This document shows, piece by piece, positions 10,711-23,483 of a stretch of DNA of 64,000 bases (positions within the stretch are counted from its first letter, which is position 1; every line of letters starts with the position of its first letter). The DNA is taken from contig NW_026570419.1 in the NCBI RefSeq assembly GCF_019649055.1, positions 62,001 through 126,000 on the forward strand, in the 5' to 3' direction. The stretch is from Paramacrobiotus metropolitanus. Lineage: Eukaryota; Tardigrada; Eutardigrada; Parachela; Macrobiotidae. Below the pieces are notes generated by a model that saw nothing but the letters and a program-made list of their open reading frames with translations, did not search any database and was not told the origin of the DNA. Made by a program: the position numbers and the translations under genes.

Positions 10711-13354
10711 ATTCGATGAAGGAACTAATCACAGAGATTTCAAGGAAAAAGATTTTGAGATTCCATATAAGTACGAGGAACAACTCGAACAACATGAAAC
10801 AACCCGCATACTAACAACAGGAAACTGAACCAATATTGTTGCTTGGAGAGCCTACAAGCGCTTATACACTGACACTATAATAAATAAACAAAATTTAAAA
10901 ATTAATAAGTACTGAATATTTTGGTCTATGGATGTGGTGTCGATTCGAGCCCAAAGACTGAATGGAGGTTTTACATAAGTCCCCGGTCAGCAAACTTGAT
11001 CATTTCCTCCATTTTAGTTGTTTACATTTTTAAATAAACCATTTTGAGTTACACTGCGCACGATTAACGATTCCAGGTGGTGAAAATGTGCAGGTGCATC
11101 ACTGCATGCATGGTGCGACATTCGCGCTCGTTCGACGGAGAACTGTGGTGTCGTCTTCATCATTCGAAACGGTGCTCAAACATGTGCTTTCGTAGCTGAG
11201 TTACTCTAGATGCTCTCAATCTGTGGCATATATCATGATTAAATAACCATTCTCTGATTACCTCAAGGCATAATTTGGTTTGTGTTCAGGCGATAATACT
11301 GTGCATCAGATAAAACTGGCATCATTATTTAGTGCTCATGAATGCGCGAGCTTTTCAGAGATCAACGGATATTTATACTTTATGGCGGCGTCTTTATGCA
11401 TACTATTTTCCACGCCGTAACTGAGATGCACTCTGCGATGGTGCATGCCACATCTTGATTGGGGCCTTGCGCGCCTTTCCAGTGCGAAATTTGCTGGAGT
11501 ACAGTGGCATAGACAGTCGTTTGATAAGATCCTGTGCGGAGCATGTGGAAAAAACAATGCGCGGAGAAAGGCGGAGTATTCCGTATTCCGTAGCGGGGCG
11601 CTTAAAGAAAGTCTAAGCACCTTAGCGCAAGCAGCATTCTGATTGATGACAAAGCAGTGTTACTATGTCCCAGTGGCACCAGAAAAGAGCGGGCACGCCC
11701 GGAGGATGTTGACTGCAACGACTTTCTCACGTGAATTACAACGCCATTTAAAAAGGTCAAGCGTTTTGTTCTTCAGCACCGTTACGCATTGTGCCAAGTG
11801 GTTTGACTGCAAGATACGGCCACTGGATCGGTTGGAACTATCGCTGATCCAGCGCAACCATACAGCCTCCATGCCCGGTAGGGTCAGACATTGATTATTA
11901 CTATAAAACGTTTTGAAGATTTCTACAGCATTTAAACTGATAAGGGGTATGTTTCTGTTTTGGCTGTGGGTGTGTTAACTGTTAAGCTATTTTAACATTA
12001 ACTTGATGCGCTTGCAGAGTTTGGATGCCAAGCCGTGTATGCAATTTAAGCTTAATAAATCGTGTATGCCTGTGGATCGAAATGAATGGTATTGAGTATC
12101 GACGACTCCTTCAGTAACAGTGTTGCCGATGACTGAAGCAAGTGACCGACATTTAGTATGCAGGATGAAAATACTAAATCACATTAAATTCTCATCGTCA
12201 CAAGGTCCCGCACACTGCCGAAGTACAACCCGTATAAGTCCCGTACAGTGCCGACACCGCATACTGCCGAAGTACAACCGATATTCCAAGCGGCTGACTT
12301 CAACCTACACTTTAGGCGCGAGAACCGCCTACAGCTTTGCCGGTGGACTGTCGGACAGGACGGTGATGTTTACCCGCCGGGATGTTTATCTGTACGGGGT
12401 CCCTCCTTGTAAGTAGTTACTAGTTAGTCGGTTTTCATTCCTTTGCATCCTTTTACGCTCTGCTGAATTTATCTCCTTTACTAATTAACGGCTTCCTGCC
12501 TTCTTCGTGATTGGTACGGTCTGAAGTACGAGGTGTTTGGCATTTTGCAGCGTGCATGTTATGCGATCGATCGGCGGTGTGCAGCAGAGATGATCTTCTT
12601 GAAATTAGAGACCAGTGGAATAAATAGGGGAAAGTGGCGGAATCAGAGAAGAAGAAACCGTCAGTGACGCGAACCGTTCTCCATGCAGATTGATCAAAAG
12701 CCGCACTGGTCATGTGTGTCGGCTGTGATGAACATGAACTTATAAAGATGACGCTGGAAATTATAAAGATGACAAACCAGGCCACCAGCTTAGTTAAAGT
12801 GTTAGCCTATTAGTGCTCTTATGCTACAGTATGTAGCGGACTTTTATTTCTCGGTCTTGCTTTCTGTATTGGTGGTGGTTCTCGAAAAAGAGCTGACTGC
12901 GATTAGGAAATATTACATGGCTGATTTTCAGTCGTAAGATATTAATCAGTTTGCGTTGCCCAATAAGTGGAATAAAAAATAAGTAAACACGAAATCCTAG
13001 ATGTGCGAGCACCACGAAATAAGAATGCATATAGGCTCACCAACAGCAGTAAGCTGATTGGGAGCATATTGACATATTCACTGTTCGGCATGTCGGTGCA
13101 GAAAAAACTGACTAGCTGAAACGACCGCAAGAGCTGATGCATAATGAGCACGATTCCCGGGCAAGATATTGCTTATAAAAGAAGTACGAGTAGAAGTATC
13201 CTTTTTCTAATTGAATGCTTGCTTAAGATTGCGTGTGAATCGGATGTGTTTTATAGTGTTCTATTATTTATCAAGAATTGTTCTGAACTCGTTACTGCAT
13301 AAAAACGGCTGCAAGTAAAAAAACGGGAAGAGCGTCCACTTTATTGCTTTTGCG

Positions 13355-13414
13355 TTGTAGTATTAGCGCACTGCGAAGGCTTTGCAAAGCCTTCGCAGTG
13401 CGCTAATACTACAA
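13355..13414. repeat. Perfect 60-nt palindrome
   Basis: Thirty bases starting TTGTAGTATTAGCGCACTGC are followed at once, with no spacer, by their exact reverse complement. The centre lies between 13384 and 13385 (TTTG|CAAA). Confidence 0.97.
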
Positions 13415-13456
13415 TGTTTAACGTTATAGTTATAGACTATAACGTTATATAACGTT

Positions 13457-13494
13457 TAACGTTATAGACCGGCAATTGCCGGTCTATAACGTTA
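13457..13494. repeat. Perfect 38-nt palindrome
   Basis: It is centred on CAATTG between 13475 and 13476, with 19-nt arms containing CGTTATAGACCGG. Between this and the 60-nt palindrome are further nested copies of AACGTTATA (about 13419-13462), so the whole 140-bp block is built from inverted repeats. Confidence 0.95.
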
Positions 13495-14109
13495 TGAATG
13501 AAATGCACAAATGCGTATGGTACCGATATCCTACGAATAGCTTTCCGGTAGCTACTACAGACAATCTCAATCTCCAATTAAAAACCGCATCCCGGCTAGC
13601 CGCTCAGCAAGACGCAGATATTAAAATAAGTAATAAATTATTTAGTACGAAGTGCAGAGCGCAGACTATAGTAAGTGCATAAAAATCGAACGCATTGCAT
13701 TGATTGCAAACTGCGCGGAAGTACAGCCTGCAGTATCGTCCAATCAGTCTGCAGCGACGCCCTTGCAAATGCACTCACAGAGCACACACAGACTCCGCCC
13801 CGTCTGATAGCCTTGACGTGTCAGTCCTGTGTACGCGTGTCTGCCACTTAACCGCGCTACAACCGAAACGTAGCCGTATTAGTGGCACACTGGCAGTAGT
13901 AAACAAACCGTATAAGCGTTTGTGAGTGTCTACAACCGATTCTACGACAGTCTACTCGCTGACTGTCTAGTGTGTGTGATTGATTGTAGCTACACTTTTC
14001 TTTGACGTGGCCCGTTTGTGTCGTTTTGTGAATTGGATTTAAGCTATCGTTGTTACGGGGACACATCCGCGTCCGTCTCATGTTCTTCCTGATTAATTTT
14101 GCCGGCATT

Positions 14110-17100
14110 ATGCGCCATGAACGTCCTGCGGTTGAGCCAGTGTGTGTCCCGGCTGATATTTTAGATGCGGAGAATGATGCGGTGGTGTTGGTACGGCGGA
14201 AGAAGAATGTAGTGCACGGGAAAAGTGGTGTGCGATGGACGGGATTGGATCTGTCGCAATCGCCGTTGTATCTGCCTGAACCTCGCTGGATACCCGATGA
14301 AGCGGTAAAGAATTGCTTGCTTCGATGGTGCTTCTCCTAAACTGAACGTTTAATAAAGATATGCAATGCAAATCTAATGCGCACTTAAAATTAAAATGCA
14401 GGCGTTAATTTCGAAAAAAAAGGATAAAGTAAGGAGAACTTTGTTGCAGAGAAGCAAGTGCACTTTTAAGAAGATTTTTCGAAAACCTGAGCTACTGAAA
14501 AAATAATATAAATAAAATATGAATTAAGCGAAAAAAATTTACGAATTAGAGGTGGAGAAAACAGCATGATTAGCGGATTTTAATCGGAACCAGATCATTT
14601 CCTATGGCTGAAACTTTATTGATATAATTAACAGGTAGCGCATTGCCGCGGATGTGGGCGACGTTTTGATTTCCTTCGGCGCAAGGTATGGTTAATAATT
14701 GGCGTAGACAGTTTTATGTTTCCCATACATCTTATTTGCTTGAAGCGTTTTACAATTTAGATTAATAATTGAGGCATTTAATTGCAGCATCACTGCCGGC
14801 GATGTGGAGAGATTTTCTGTAAGTGACATTTTTTTCTGGAGAATTATATCATACACCTTGTTTATTTTGGGATTTATGTAATATTAGGCGGTACATGTTG
14901 CGGTGTGAAGGCCGGACTGCGACGTATGGGTTTTGTGGACAATGTCCGTCAGTGTCAACGCTGTGCTGACATCAGCCGAAAGGAGAACGTGTTCTTCGAC
15001 ACGCACCTGCTGCCACTCGAACAAGGTCAGTCTTCTTCGCTGTACCACTTTCATTATTACGCTGATTTCACCACGAAACGGCGGTGTAATCAATTTATTT
15101 GCACGTTTACCGAAAAAACTGTTGGTGCTAGCGGAGTTATAGCCGCACTTCGCCTAATTGCAGGATTTTTTGCAACACCATGTAAAAACACCATATCTGA
15201 CACAATTAATAAAAACACCATGTCTGACACAACATGTCTGACACAATTAAGGAGCTTGATTTTTTTTACAGTAATCAGGTGTATACGGCTCGCATCTTTT
15301 CGTAATATTCCTAGTCGCGTGAAATCGTTAGGCGCATTTATATAAAACAGCGAAAACTTTCGCTTAGATTTAAAAATAAATTCGCTTCTCTTTGTGATAA
15401 AATTTCAATGAAATTTATTTTTAATGTTGACTTGAAGGCCCGATGATCAGTTTATCACCATAAAATATATTGAAAATGAGGCATCGATTTAATGTTGTTT
15501 CGTAACATCGCTTGTTTGTTATTGAAATCTGCTTATTTATTTTCATTTCACAATGACGCACTGTATCATGTGCAACCACCAGCAATCAGTTCAATTTATC
15601 GATTACGTGTTTTTGTAACAACGGCACAAGGATGCCATTAAATATTATGATCAGACTGTAGCCGGTGCATTTCCGGTCATTTCACCGACAAGAGTCGTCG
15701 GATGCATCTGCTAATAATGATTACGTCGTAACTGCTCTGCCTTTACCGACAATCAAGCAGGCGGATGAAAGCGCTTTTTGAATACTCCCGACGCTCGATT
15801 GTTGTTGACATCCGGGCGCATCACATGCCGGCATGTGCCGGCGATGCCGTACTACGATGCGACGGCTCAAGCGGCTAGATTGATTATTAGGCCTTGTTAT
15901 GTCTAGTGTAGAACCACATTCGTCAGTGGTTAATAAAATGGTAAATGCATAAATGTATAAATGCCCCGGCAGACTCGTTACGCGCTAAACGTCGGCGCGC
16001 GCTCGCGCCAACCGGTTCGTTTACTTTATCGCTGAGGATTCTCTTGACAATTCCATTTTCGGGGTGAGCGACCGTACCGGTCATGTCGCAGACCTACTGG
16101 TCTCTTTTCAACCGTTTAATTTACCGGATTTTGTTGTGATCCGCGGTAATTGCTTAATTGCATGGTGACGCCGGCAGAATTTCCTTTAATTTGCTGTTGA
16201 TTTGTAAAATGTCGGCACGTGACTGGTGGGCTGCTCGCGGCGCCCGTGGTGTTAAAAATTGGCCGGAAAAAATACCATTAATTGTAAAACCTTAGTCTGC
16301 AAGGCAGTCTGACCATAATCAGTTTTAATTTCCGTCAAAAAAAAGTTGGATACTTAGAGCATTACCAGTTTACTGATTTCCCAGAATGTGGCGTTTCTCT
16401 CTAAAAATTTTGAAAATCTTTCATGAAAACTCGTCGAAATAAAATGGGCGTAATATTTAAACTAAGCTCGGAAACAACCAACAAAACTAATTTTGCGCTT
16501 GATTATTAAACTTCCATCCAAAATTCGCAAAAAAAAAACTTCATTGTAAAAATTCAAAAATTAAATGTGCTTTATTATTACAGCATTAAAATTAGGCAAC
16601 AAACATTGCTGTCCGTCGTACTTTATAAAATATTTATCGATACAATTTTTTGAAATCGATTTTCTGGCACGCATCTGCATGGCAAACAACAAATGTTTCT
16701 GGTCGCTCCTCTGTTTACCGAACAGATTTATGAATTCTTTAGCAGTTGGCCGTAAAATATGCTGATCACACGATGCTACAATACACTTACCATCGTAAAA
16801 GATGCATACTTGTGTAAACTATGTACCTACCAGCACCTGCTCCAATGGGGTGTGTCATGTGAACACTGAAAACACACTCTGTTGCAACATTTTTGATAAT
16901 TGTTGTCCATTCCATGGTAATTCTTATACATCGATTGTGAACTGTGAGAGCGCGTGCTGGAGACGGCAAATGCGAACGACCTTGAGGCGCCAGCACACAC
17001 ACAGCCTGTATACATACGGCGCCAGGCGATTAGCGCGCGCTCTCTCTCTTGTCCATTGTCAACAGAGGTGCCGGCACGCTGCTGCGCGTTATCACGGTTT

Positions 17101-18498
17101 TTCGGTTTATGGCCGACACGGGCAACAATGTCATGGTGATTAGCATTCTGCTTCCACCGTTGTTGGCCCTGCCATGTCGTCTTGGCATGTAAATGATGCA
17201 TTCATGGGAATAATGCCATATAATGCATAAACGGATTCGTTTATCAATGCACGGCAATAAAAATTGTGACTGTTTGTGATTGTTTACATTATCAGCGTAT
17301 CTTGTGTAAAAGTAAATAAATATCGCGAGGGACATGTGCGTTGCGAAAATCGCAGCCACACGGATTTAGTGGAAATTATAGGCAGAAAGATAAACAGGAA
17401 AATATGCAAGCAAAACAGATGAGGCATCCCGGACAACAAATGAATCATAATTTCGCGTGCTAAACTTGTCATATCTCGCTTTTTAAAATTCTAGGATTAA
17501 AATTTCCGCTGCGTTATCCCTTTTTGTTTGTGTTTACCGTGTGTGTAAAATCATTGATGTCAATAATGAAGAATCCTGAATTTTTTTTATGTCAGGATGC
17601 AACTGCACAAAATTGTAATGATGTTTTTTTTTCAGGTGGTCATTTTTATGTACAGCATTGTGGATCGAACCATGATCCGTCATTAAGTAAAACGACATTT
17701 CGCGTGAGAATGTCTTGCAACCATCGGTAAGCTCTAGATAGTAAAACCTCTTAAAATAAAAATTAATAATTCTACTATATGTTGAACCACACTTTTCTTT
17801 TTTTTAAAGCGGTGAATTTACTGAAAACTGCAGCCTATTTTTTTATAAGCGTTTCATCCCAAATTACGAAGCTTAATATTACGTTTCTCCTGTAATAGCT
17901 GGATCTCCTTTGACGCCTATGGCTCATTGCCGGCAGCTTATACTCGTGACGTTACCCACTTGGAACCGTTGCGTACCAGTGACATTGTGGAAACCCGCTT
18001 CCTTCATTTCCGCCTGGAATACTGTATGCAAGAAAATTTCAATAAAAAGCACTTCTCCTAACTGATTAACATTCCGATTCCATAGATGCCGGGACGGTAC
18101 TCGTTCCCGGAATGCTCATCACGTATCGTCAGGATGAGCGTCTCATGCAGCTGTGTCTGCAAGCCTCCCTCCTCCCAGATCTCGATGAATCCCGCAACTG
18201 GCTGCTCGCTATGCAGCAGGTACGAGTATATTGATTTATCTGATTTTTCACAAAAAATCACTCATGGCTACTGCGATTTAACTGTGTTAATTACGTTGGT
18301 CGAAGATTTGATTTGCTGAAGTAGTTGATGTCATGCGGCTGTTGTATTGGAACAAGTCAATAGTTTTTACGTGTTCATTGATTTTGGCCGGCTTGTTTTA
18401 TCGCCTCTTCCGTGAATCGCCGGTATACTCTAGTCGCAATTTTTTTTCAGGCGGATTTAATGCTGGCTGAACCCACAACCCCGGCAAATCCTGCCTGA
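14110..18498 (+). CDS. ZFYVE21: ZFYVE21, FYVE zinc-finger endosomal protein, eight exons
   Basis: Exons in phase: 14110-14304, 14635-14685, 14788-14818, 14888-15025, 17636-17726, 17899-18023, 18086-18219 and 18451-18498, about 270 residues. Exon 1 ends with the FYVE WxxD motif (WIPDEA). Exons 2-4 supply the zinc-binding pattern C-x2-C...RRKHHCRRCG...C-x2-C...C-x2-C, with the basic R(R)KHHCRxCG patch that binds phosphatidylinositol 3-phosphate. Exons 5-7 match the C-terminal PH-like part of ZFYVE21, and the last exon adds a 15-residue tail. Family role: an endosomal and focal-adhesion protein that promotes adhesion turnover and signalling. The fourth intron is 2.6 kb with no other gene seen in it. 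An in-frame ATG at 14080 would add ten residues; I prefer 14110 because the vertebrate N-terminus is short. All eight known segments of the family are present and intact. Confidence 0.9.
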
Positions 18499-19360
18499 CT
18501 TCCTGCTGCTCGGTTTTTACCGGTTATATTCTGCTCACTTTCGATCGACTTGTAACTGTGATGGATCTGCGCGCTGTTGTACATACAATACGGGATGCTT
18601 TCCTTTTGTGAATAGTGATTTATGAGTAATTTATTTGAATGCAGAACGGAAAAGCTGTCTTTATGCTTGTACATACCCGCGGAGCTGCATCGGCTGATAC
18701 TGATATGCTGAACAAGAATATCGCACGTACAATAAATGCTAATAAATGTACAATAATCTAATACTGTATACAAAAACACGAAAGCCGAATTCTGTGTGTG
18801 TTGATTAGATTAAGAGCTATATCATGATATACTGTGCATAAATAAAACGAAAGATAAAAAACTGCGACACCAAGCGCCATACAAATTGGCTATTGGCATC
18901 GTTACATAGCATACAAGATTACTTACTGAAATAAAAATTTTAGTAAAGCTGACGTGTGTACAGATTGTGAACAGCCTCTGACATTATGAACAGGGCGTTT
19001 ACAGCCTCTGACAATAAGAAGATTATGAATTTCTTGGGACATGAACGCTCAGCGTGTGCTTTGGGTGAATGTCGACATAGCTGCTTTCCAGTGTAAAATA
19101 AATTTTCGCTGTTTTTAAAAGCGCACAATCAAGAAAAACATGATTCCAACAAAACCTGAAATCGAAACAACAAAAAACAGATAATTTGAGCCGCTAGTAC
19201 CGGGCAAGCGGGCACTAACTGTCTATATCGCAAACAATCCAATTACATAAAAAAATAGAACGCAAGAACAAACTTCACCTAGAGCCAGAGTAACAAAATT
19301 AAAGTAAGTATAATTTGATAAAGATGAGGTAAAGCTGCCCGGGCGGTACTAGTCACGGAA
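18499..19360. other. Intergenic stretch between convergent genes
   Basis: No supported gene. Both ZFYVE21 (+) and the Ly6 gene (-) end here, so it should hold two 3' UTRs. AATAAA-like strings occur (for example about 18735 and 18840). Confidence 0.45.
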
Positions 19361-21461
19361 TCAACGGCGTGATTGAGAGCGCTGTGATGCAGCGTCCCCA
19401 CCTTGAGCTGCTGCTCGTTGGCGTCTTCGGGTACAATACACATAACTGCCCACACCCGCAGCGATGGCCACCACCTGCAGACAAACACGACCTCACAATC
19501 AGAACTTCGCGATGCTTTCTAACAAAGAATTTTCGGGCACTTCAGTGCACAGCAACACAGGCTTGCAGTTGCGGCTAAGTCGATGGAGATGACACGTACC
19601 ACGACCACTCCCACCGAGATTCCGATAATCATCCATATGTTTGACGAATCTTCCGCATCTATAATACATACAATGTTGCTGCTATAGAACACTGCGGTTG
19701 TTCACCCAAACACATGTGTTGTTGAGATTAGCAAAAAGGTCACGATACAACGACAAAACTACCTGCGTTTGGGTTCCCTTCTGCAAATTAGACCATTTTG
19801 ATTAAACTATATTTAAATGCATGCATAGCGACATATCTTGGTTAGACTTCCAGTAACAATTAATTTACCTGCATCAGGTCCTACAACTCCTGCTGTTGTC
19901 GTGGTGGCTTCGGGAACGGCAAGTTTGCGCACGGCACTGTTAACTAGAGAACAAACAATAAAAACTTAGTTCCTTGACGTTTTTGCATATTGTTGTTATT
20001 GTACATACCACCGGATCCGCTGCCTCCCTGGGAATTATCCGGCAGCAATCCGAAGAAGTCGCTTTCCCCGTCGTAATCATAATTTCCTGTACCCTCGGCG
20101 TCGGGCGGAAGATCTGCGTCTCTGCCGCTGCGCTGGAGTCCGCTGGCGTTGGTGGGCTGCACTCTGCCGGCATTGTCGATCACCTGCACCAAAGAATCGT
20201 ATACAGAACTTACACCCTGCTTGTTGTACAGGTGATTCTTTATTCCCATTAGAGCGAAGATATCACCGTGCTAAGGGAAACAGAGCGCATTACCCCCACC
20301 AATGAAAAAGAAAATATTTCAGCAAACCTAAAACCCTGTCTAAAACTGTGCGAGATAGCACAGTTTCCTGACCTGCTTATATTCGTTTCCCCAGTATATC
20401 ATAAATGGGTTGAATTCTTCATTAGCAATAAACTTCAAACCCAGGTGTTTGGCTATGAACTAATTTTTCAAGAATTCACTTCAGGTGTACGTAGGCTTTG
20501 AGTGATATTATACATGCAGACATTAAGGTGTTCATGTCACACATATCAGACTGTCATCCTAATGATTAGGAAGACAGACTGATTTGTTCGACATCTGCAA
20601 AAATAGTTTTGCTTGTCGCAACCGCTCTGTAACGTTGCGAGTTCTTGTCTTCGTCACTCGGTTTTCATCACCCACATATCTTGCGTTCGGTTTTACTCAG
20701 CAACCTCGCATTCTCATACAAGAGTGTCTAAATAGAAAAAAAACAATCCATAATATCTTTTTGCCCAAGCAGAAGACCAACAAGCACGCTATGGTGAGTA
20801 TCAGGTCATCGTCGAAAGTGCGTATAGTCTGCATGTGCACCGCGGCAGGTACGTTTGCCCACCTACCCCCTGACCTTTCTGCCATACGGACGTAAAGCTG
20901 TCCGGCATGAAGTCATTGCACTTGTTCACCGGACAAATGCAGGCTTTCTTGCCACCATCACGGTCGCTGACGCACGCCGCTGTTGCATTGGTTGGGAATT
21001 TCCCACCGAACCTGCTCAGTACGAAACTGAACAGCCTCCATTCCAGTTTTGGAGGTCGCCCTATCCTTAACCACGGTGATTCTGCAAGACGAGCAACAAA
21101 TCCAGTAAAAATAACGTTTCCGCTACCCACTGGAACATTGCTTTCTTTTTACAAACGACATGAGAAACAGCAGGCTAGCATTAATGCGCATATTATTATT
21201 ATGATTTCGGGGCATTTTAAAATCTCATACGTGGAGTTTCTTGCAGCATTGCACAGTAGGGAAATTCTTCAGTACAGGTCCAGGTCCCTGGATAAGAATA
21301 AGAAAGTTTGTTTATCTCGGAGCTTGGCATGATTAACAAGATACGTGGTATTTACTGTTATCCGATGCTGACGGATCGCAGCGTGTGCCCATCACGCAGT
21401 GATAACATTCCAAAGCCGCAACACCTGAGAATGCAAATAAGACGAGCTGTTGTACAGTCAT
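19361..21461 (-). CDS. Ly6/three-finger single-pass membrane protein, seven exons
   Basis: Phase-consistent exons: 21461-21356, 21287-21231, 21081-20867, 20183-20009, 19943-19869, 19658-19600 and 19474-19361, 266 residues. Exon 1 encodes a short signal peptide followed by LECYHC, the classic Ly6/LU entry. Exons 2-3 carry the remaining cysteines and close with CICPVNKCND, the C-x-C...C-N signature. Exon 4 (VIDNAG...) has a YDYD acidic patch and GSGSG, a possible glycosaminoglycan attachment stretch. Exon 5 is Thr-rich (TTTT). Exons 6-7 form one membrane helix split by an intron, then a basic RRRQR stop-transfer and a tail ending in Ser/Arg. It has the same exon plan as the gene at 23484-25599, so the two are paralogues. 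Most Ly6 proteins are GPI-anchored; a true cytoplasmic tail is less usual. Surface receptor or modulator role is inferred only. Confidence 0.8.
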
Positions 21462-22273
21462 TGTTTAATTGTTATTCCAGATTCAGTATGACCACAAAGA
21501 AAACCTTGAATGAGCGGTGCTATCCACAAGTATATCAGCGGCCAAATGTTTGCACGTAAGGACACTGCGCTGTGCATGTAGCCTCCAGTTCCTGATCATC
21601 ATACTCATAGATTCACCAGAGTTTACGATCGTGTTTCTCTGTTCTTTCCAAACAGCAGGTGTCTAAAACTTAGAAGCAAACTTCGCGATACTTTTTTAAG
21701 CATGCTGCATTTACATACTCGTACCAGTGTAAACACACGAGGACATGACCATGCTCGTACTTATCAAAATACTTCAGTGTTTTTGAGGCGTTCCATAGTT
21801 CCATAGTTACCCTTACACACCTACGTATCTGTACATACGCTGCGATAAAGTGTGTACTTGTACCGTACGAGTCCGTATAAACGGCTCAGCATGGATAGAG
21901 TAATAATACCAGTTCAGTTTGCCATGATAATACTGTACTGCACTTAATTATAATGAATAAAATAGAATAAAATTATTATAAGAGGCACACCAAGCATGAC
22001 AGTTTCACATTAAACAAAACGGAGATACCATATTTAAAACCTTCAAAAGTGCCTCGTCCTACCATGCTTTGAATTTTGAATTGGAATTTTTTCTTCAACA
22101 ACCGCGGAATTTGACCATTCCTTAATATTACTGTATGTGGACTAAACGTCACCTGATTATCTGTTAATGGCTGTTACATCAATTTTGTCTTGGCATAGTC
22201 AGCAGAGAGTACTTAAATTAAACGTACGTGTATAAGAACACAATCTTCGAAATGCAAAAATTTTTTCTACTAT

Positions 22274-22774
22274 TTGCAATTTGCATACGCTGTAATAAAA
22301 CATTTTGAGCTGGTTTGTGCATTGTCTTGCTATTTTTGTGAAAAACGAGATTATTATTATGGCCAGCCAACAAAACAGCACCCCTGTGGTGGTTTCAACG
22401 AGCCAACGAATATTTCATACTGGTACAAGCAAACATGCCCTGGGAACTGCATGGAGTACGCCCATGATCCCAACTTCCCTGCGAAAAAGAAGCGCGATGA
22501 AAGTGTGCTATATGGGAAAGGCTGTCAAGGAAAAGCCAGACCGGAGGATATCCATTATGAAGGGCTAGGCCATCCAGAGTACACAGTAGGATGCCATCAA
22601 GCGGGCAATGGACATCAGTATTGCGTTTGCGATACTGATTTCTGCAACACTAGGAACGCAACGGAAATAACACTGGTATCGAATAATGTCCGCCCTTGGC
22701 TACCAGTTCTTTATGTGACATGGATTATTATTTTGACGCTGGGGCAATCAGGGAAGTGCCCGACATGTATTTAG
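22274..22774 (+). CDS. Ly6/three-finger protein with hydrophobic C-terminus (5' end open)
   Basis: The reading frame encodes an extended Ly6 domain: SCYFCEKR entry, a CGG turn, C-PGNC, then CVCDTDFCNTRNAT, the closing C-x-C...C-N signature followed by an N-glycosylation sequon. The last 30 residues contain a hydrophobic stretch (LPVLYVTWIIILTL) suited to a GPI signal or membrane anchor. Most of the mature domain lies in this single exon, unlike its neighbours. There is no in-frame ATG. A signal-peptide-like ORF begins with the ATG at about 22252 (MQKFFLLFAIC), but the splice joining it is not resolved. The stop is TAG at 22774. The gene lies head-away between the two minus-strand paralogues. 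Confidence 0.65.
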   Translation: MQFAYAVIKHFELVCALSCYFCEKRDYYYGQPTKQHPCGGFNEPTNISYWYKQTCPGNCMEYAHDPNFPAKKKRDESVLYGKGCQGKARPEDIHYEGLGHPEYTVGCHQAGNGHQYCVCDTDFCNTRNATEITLVSNNVRPWLPVLYVTWIIILTLGQSGKCPTCI

Positions 22775-23483
22775 ATAGGTTTTAATTACTGTTGTAAATC
22801 TAGCGGTTTTACTTCATTCAACATAATAAAATCCGCCACCCCTGGCAGAGGCAGACGGGTGTCTAGGCAGAGATGTTCGACAAAGAACAGCGAAGCCAAG
22901 GTAGTACCGCAGCCACCTCGATCTGTGAAAGCCTTGTTGAGCAAAACGGCCATCACGGTCCAGATTGTTGTCTCTCATTTTCAAAAAGTACAGGAAGATG
23001 CTCGCATCTACCTTCTGACGGTCGAGGCGCTAAGTTCGTTTGGAGTGGCTTTTGCTGAGCTGATTGATTTTGCCAACCGAAAGATCCGTGAAATTACAGA
23101 GAAACCTTGATCTATGACGTTGTTAATACATCGCTAAAGGCTTGCTGTAGTGAGAGGAAATGCAGGTACATGTTTTGGGTATGCTAAATGCACGTCCCTA
23201 GACCACGAATGACACCAATTTAATCAAAGCACTCTGAACAACGCCAAGTGATCGGAAGTGTCATAAAATAATTCCGTTCGAATGCACCGAAACTGCTTCT
23301 GGCTGTCCTTAATTAATATGGCTATGGTTGCTGTCGATTAACAGCAGGAGAAAAAAATTAAAACATTGGTTTAAAAGTAATAACAAACCGTCATCCCCAC
23401 AATTCCACAAAACAGAATAGAAGTTAGAGTACCCGGTCGCACAATTTCTAAAGTTTTATTTATACTCAACGAAAATGGCTGTA
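22775..23483. other. Intergenic stretch holding a retroelement fragment
   Basis: Apart from the retroelement-derived piece near 22860-23110, I see no gene. The stretch separates the 3' ends of the plus-strand Ly6 gene and the minus-strand Ly6 gene. Confidence 0.45.
22860..23110 (+). mobile_element. Fragment of the same retroelement-like protein as 60850-61393
   Basis: The frame ending at 23110 encodes LLTVEALSSFGVAFAELIDF followed by ANRKIREITEKP. It aligns without gaps to the VIETLGVFGPAFSELLHF-MGRKIRDLT part of the longer copy at 60850-61393. Upstream of 23009 the similarity is lost or out of frame. It is a decayed 5'-truncated piece, not a gene. Confidence 0.6.

Larger units (their letters stand above)
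10711..14079. other. Gene-poor intergenic region
   Basis: I find no exon with splice sites, codon signal or family similarity here, although scattered open frames of 60-110 codons exist on both strands. The region holds the palindrome cluster at 13355-13494. Its last 400 bp must contain the ZFYVE21 promoter and 5' UTR. Confidence 0.5.

Noticed and set aside
12453-12785. Minus-strand frame with a signal-peptide-like start
   Set aside because: It opens with GTG, not ATG, has no acceptor, and the remainder shows no cysteine pattern or domain.
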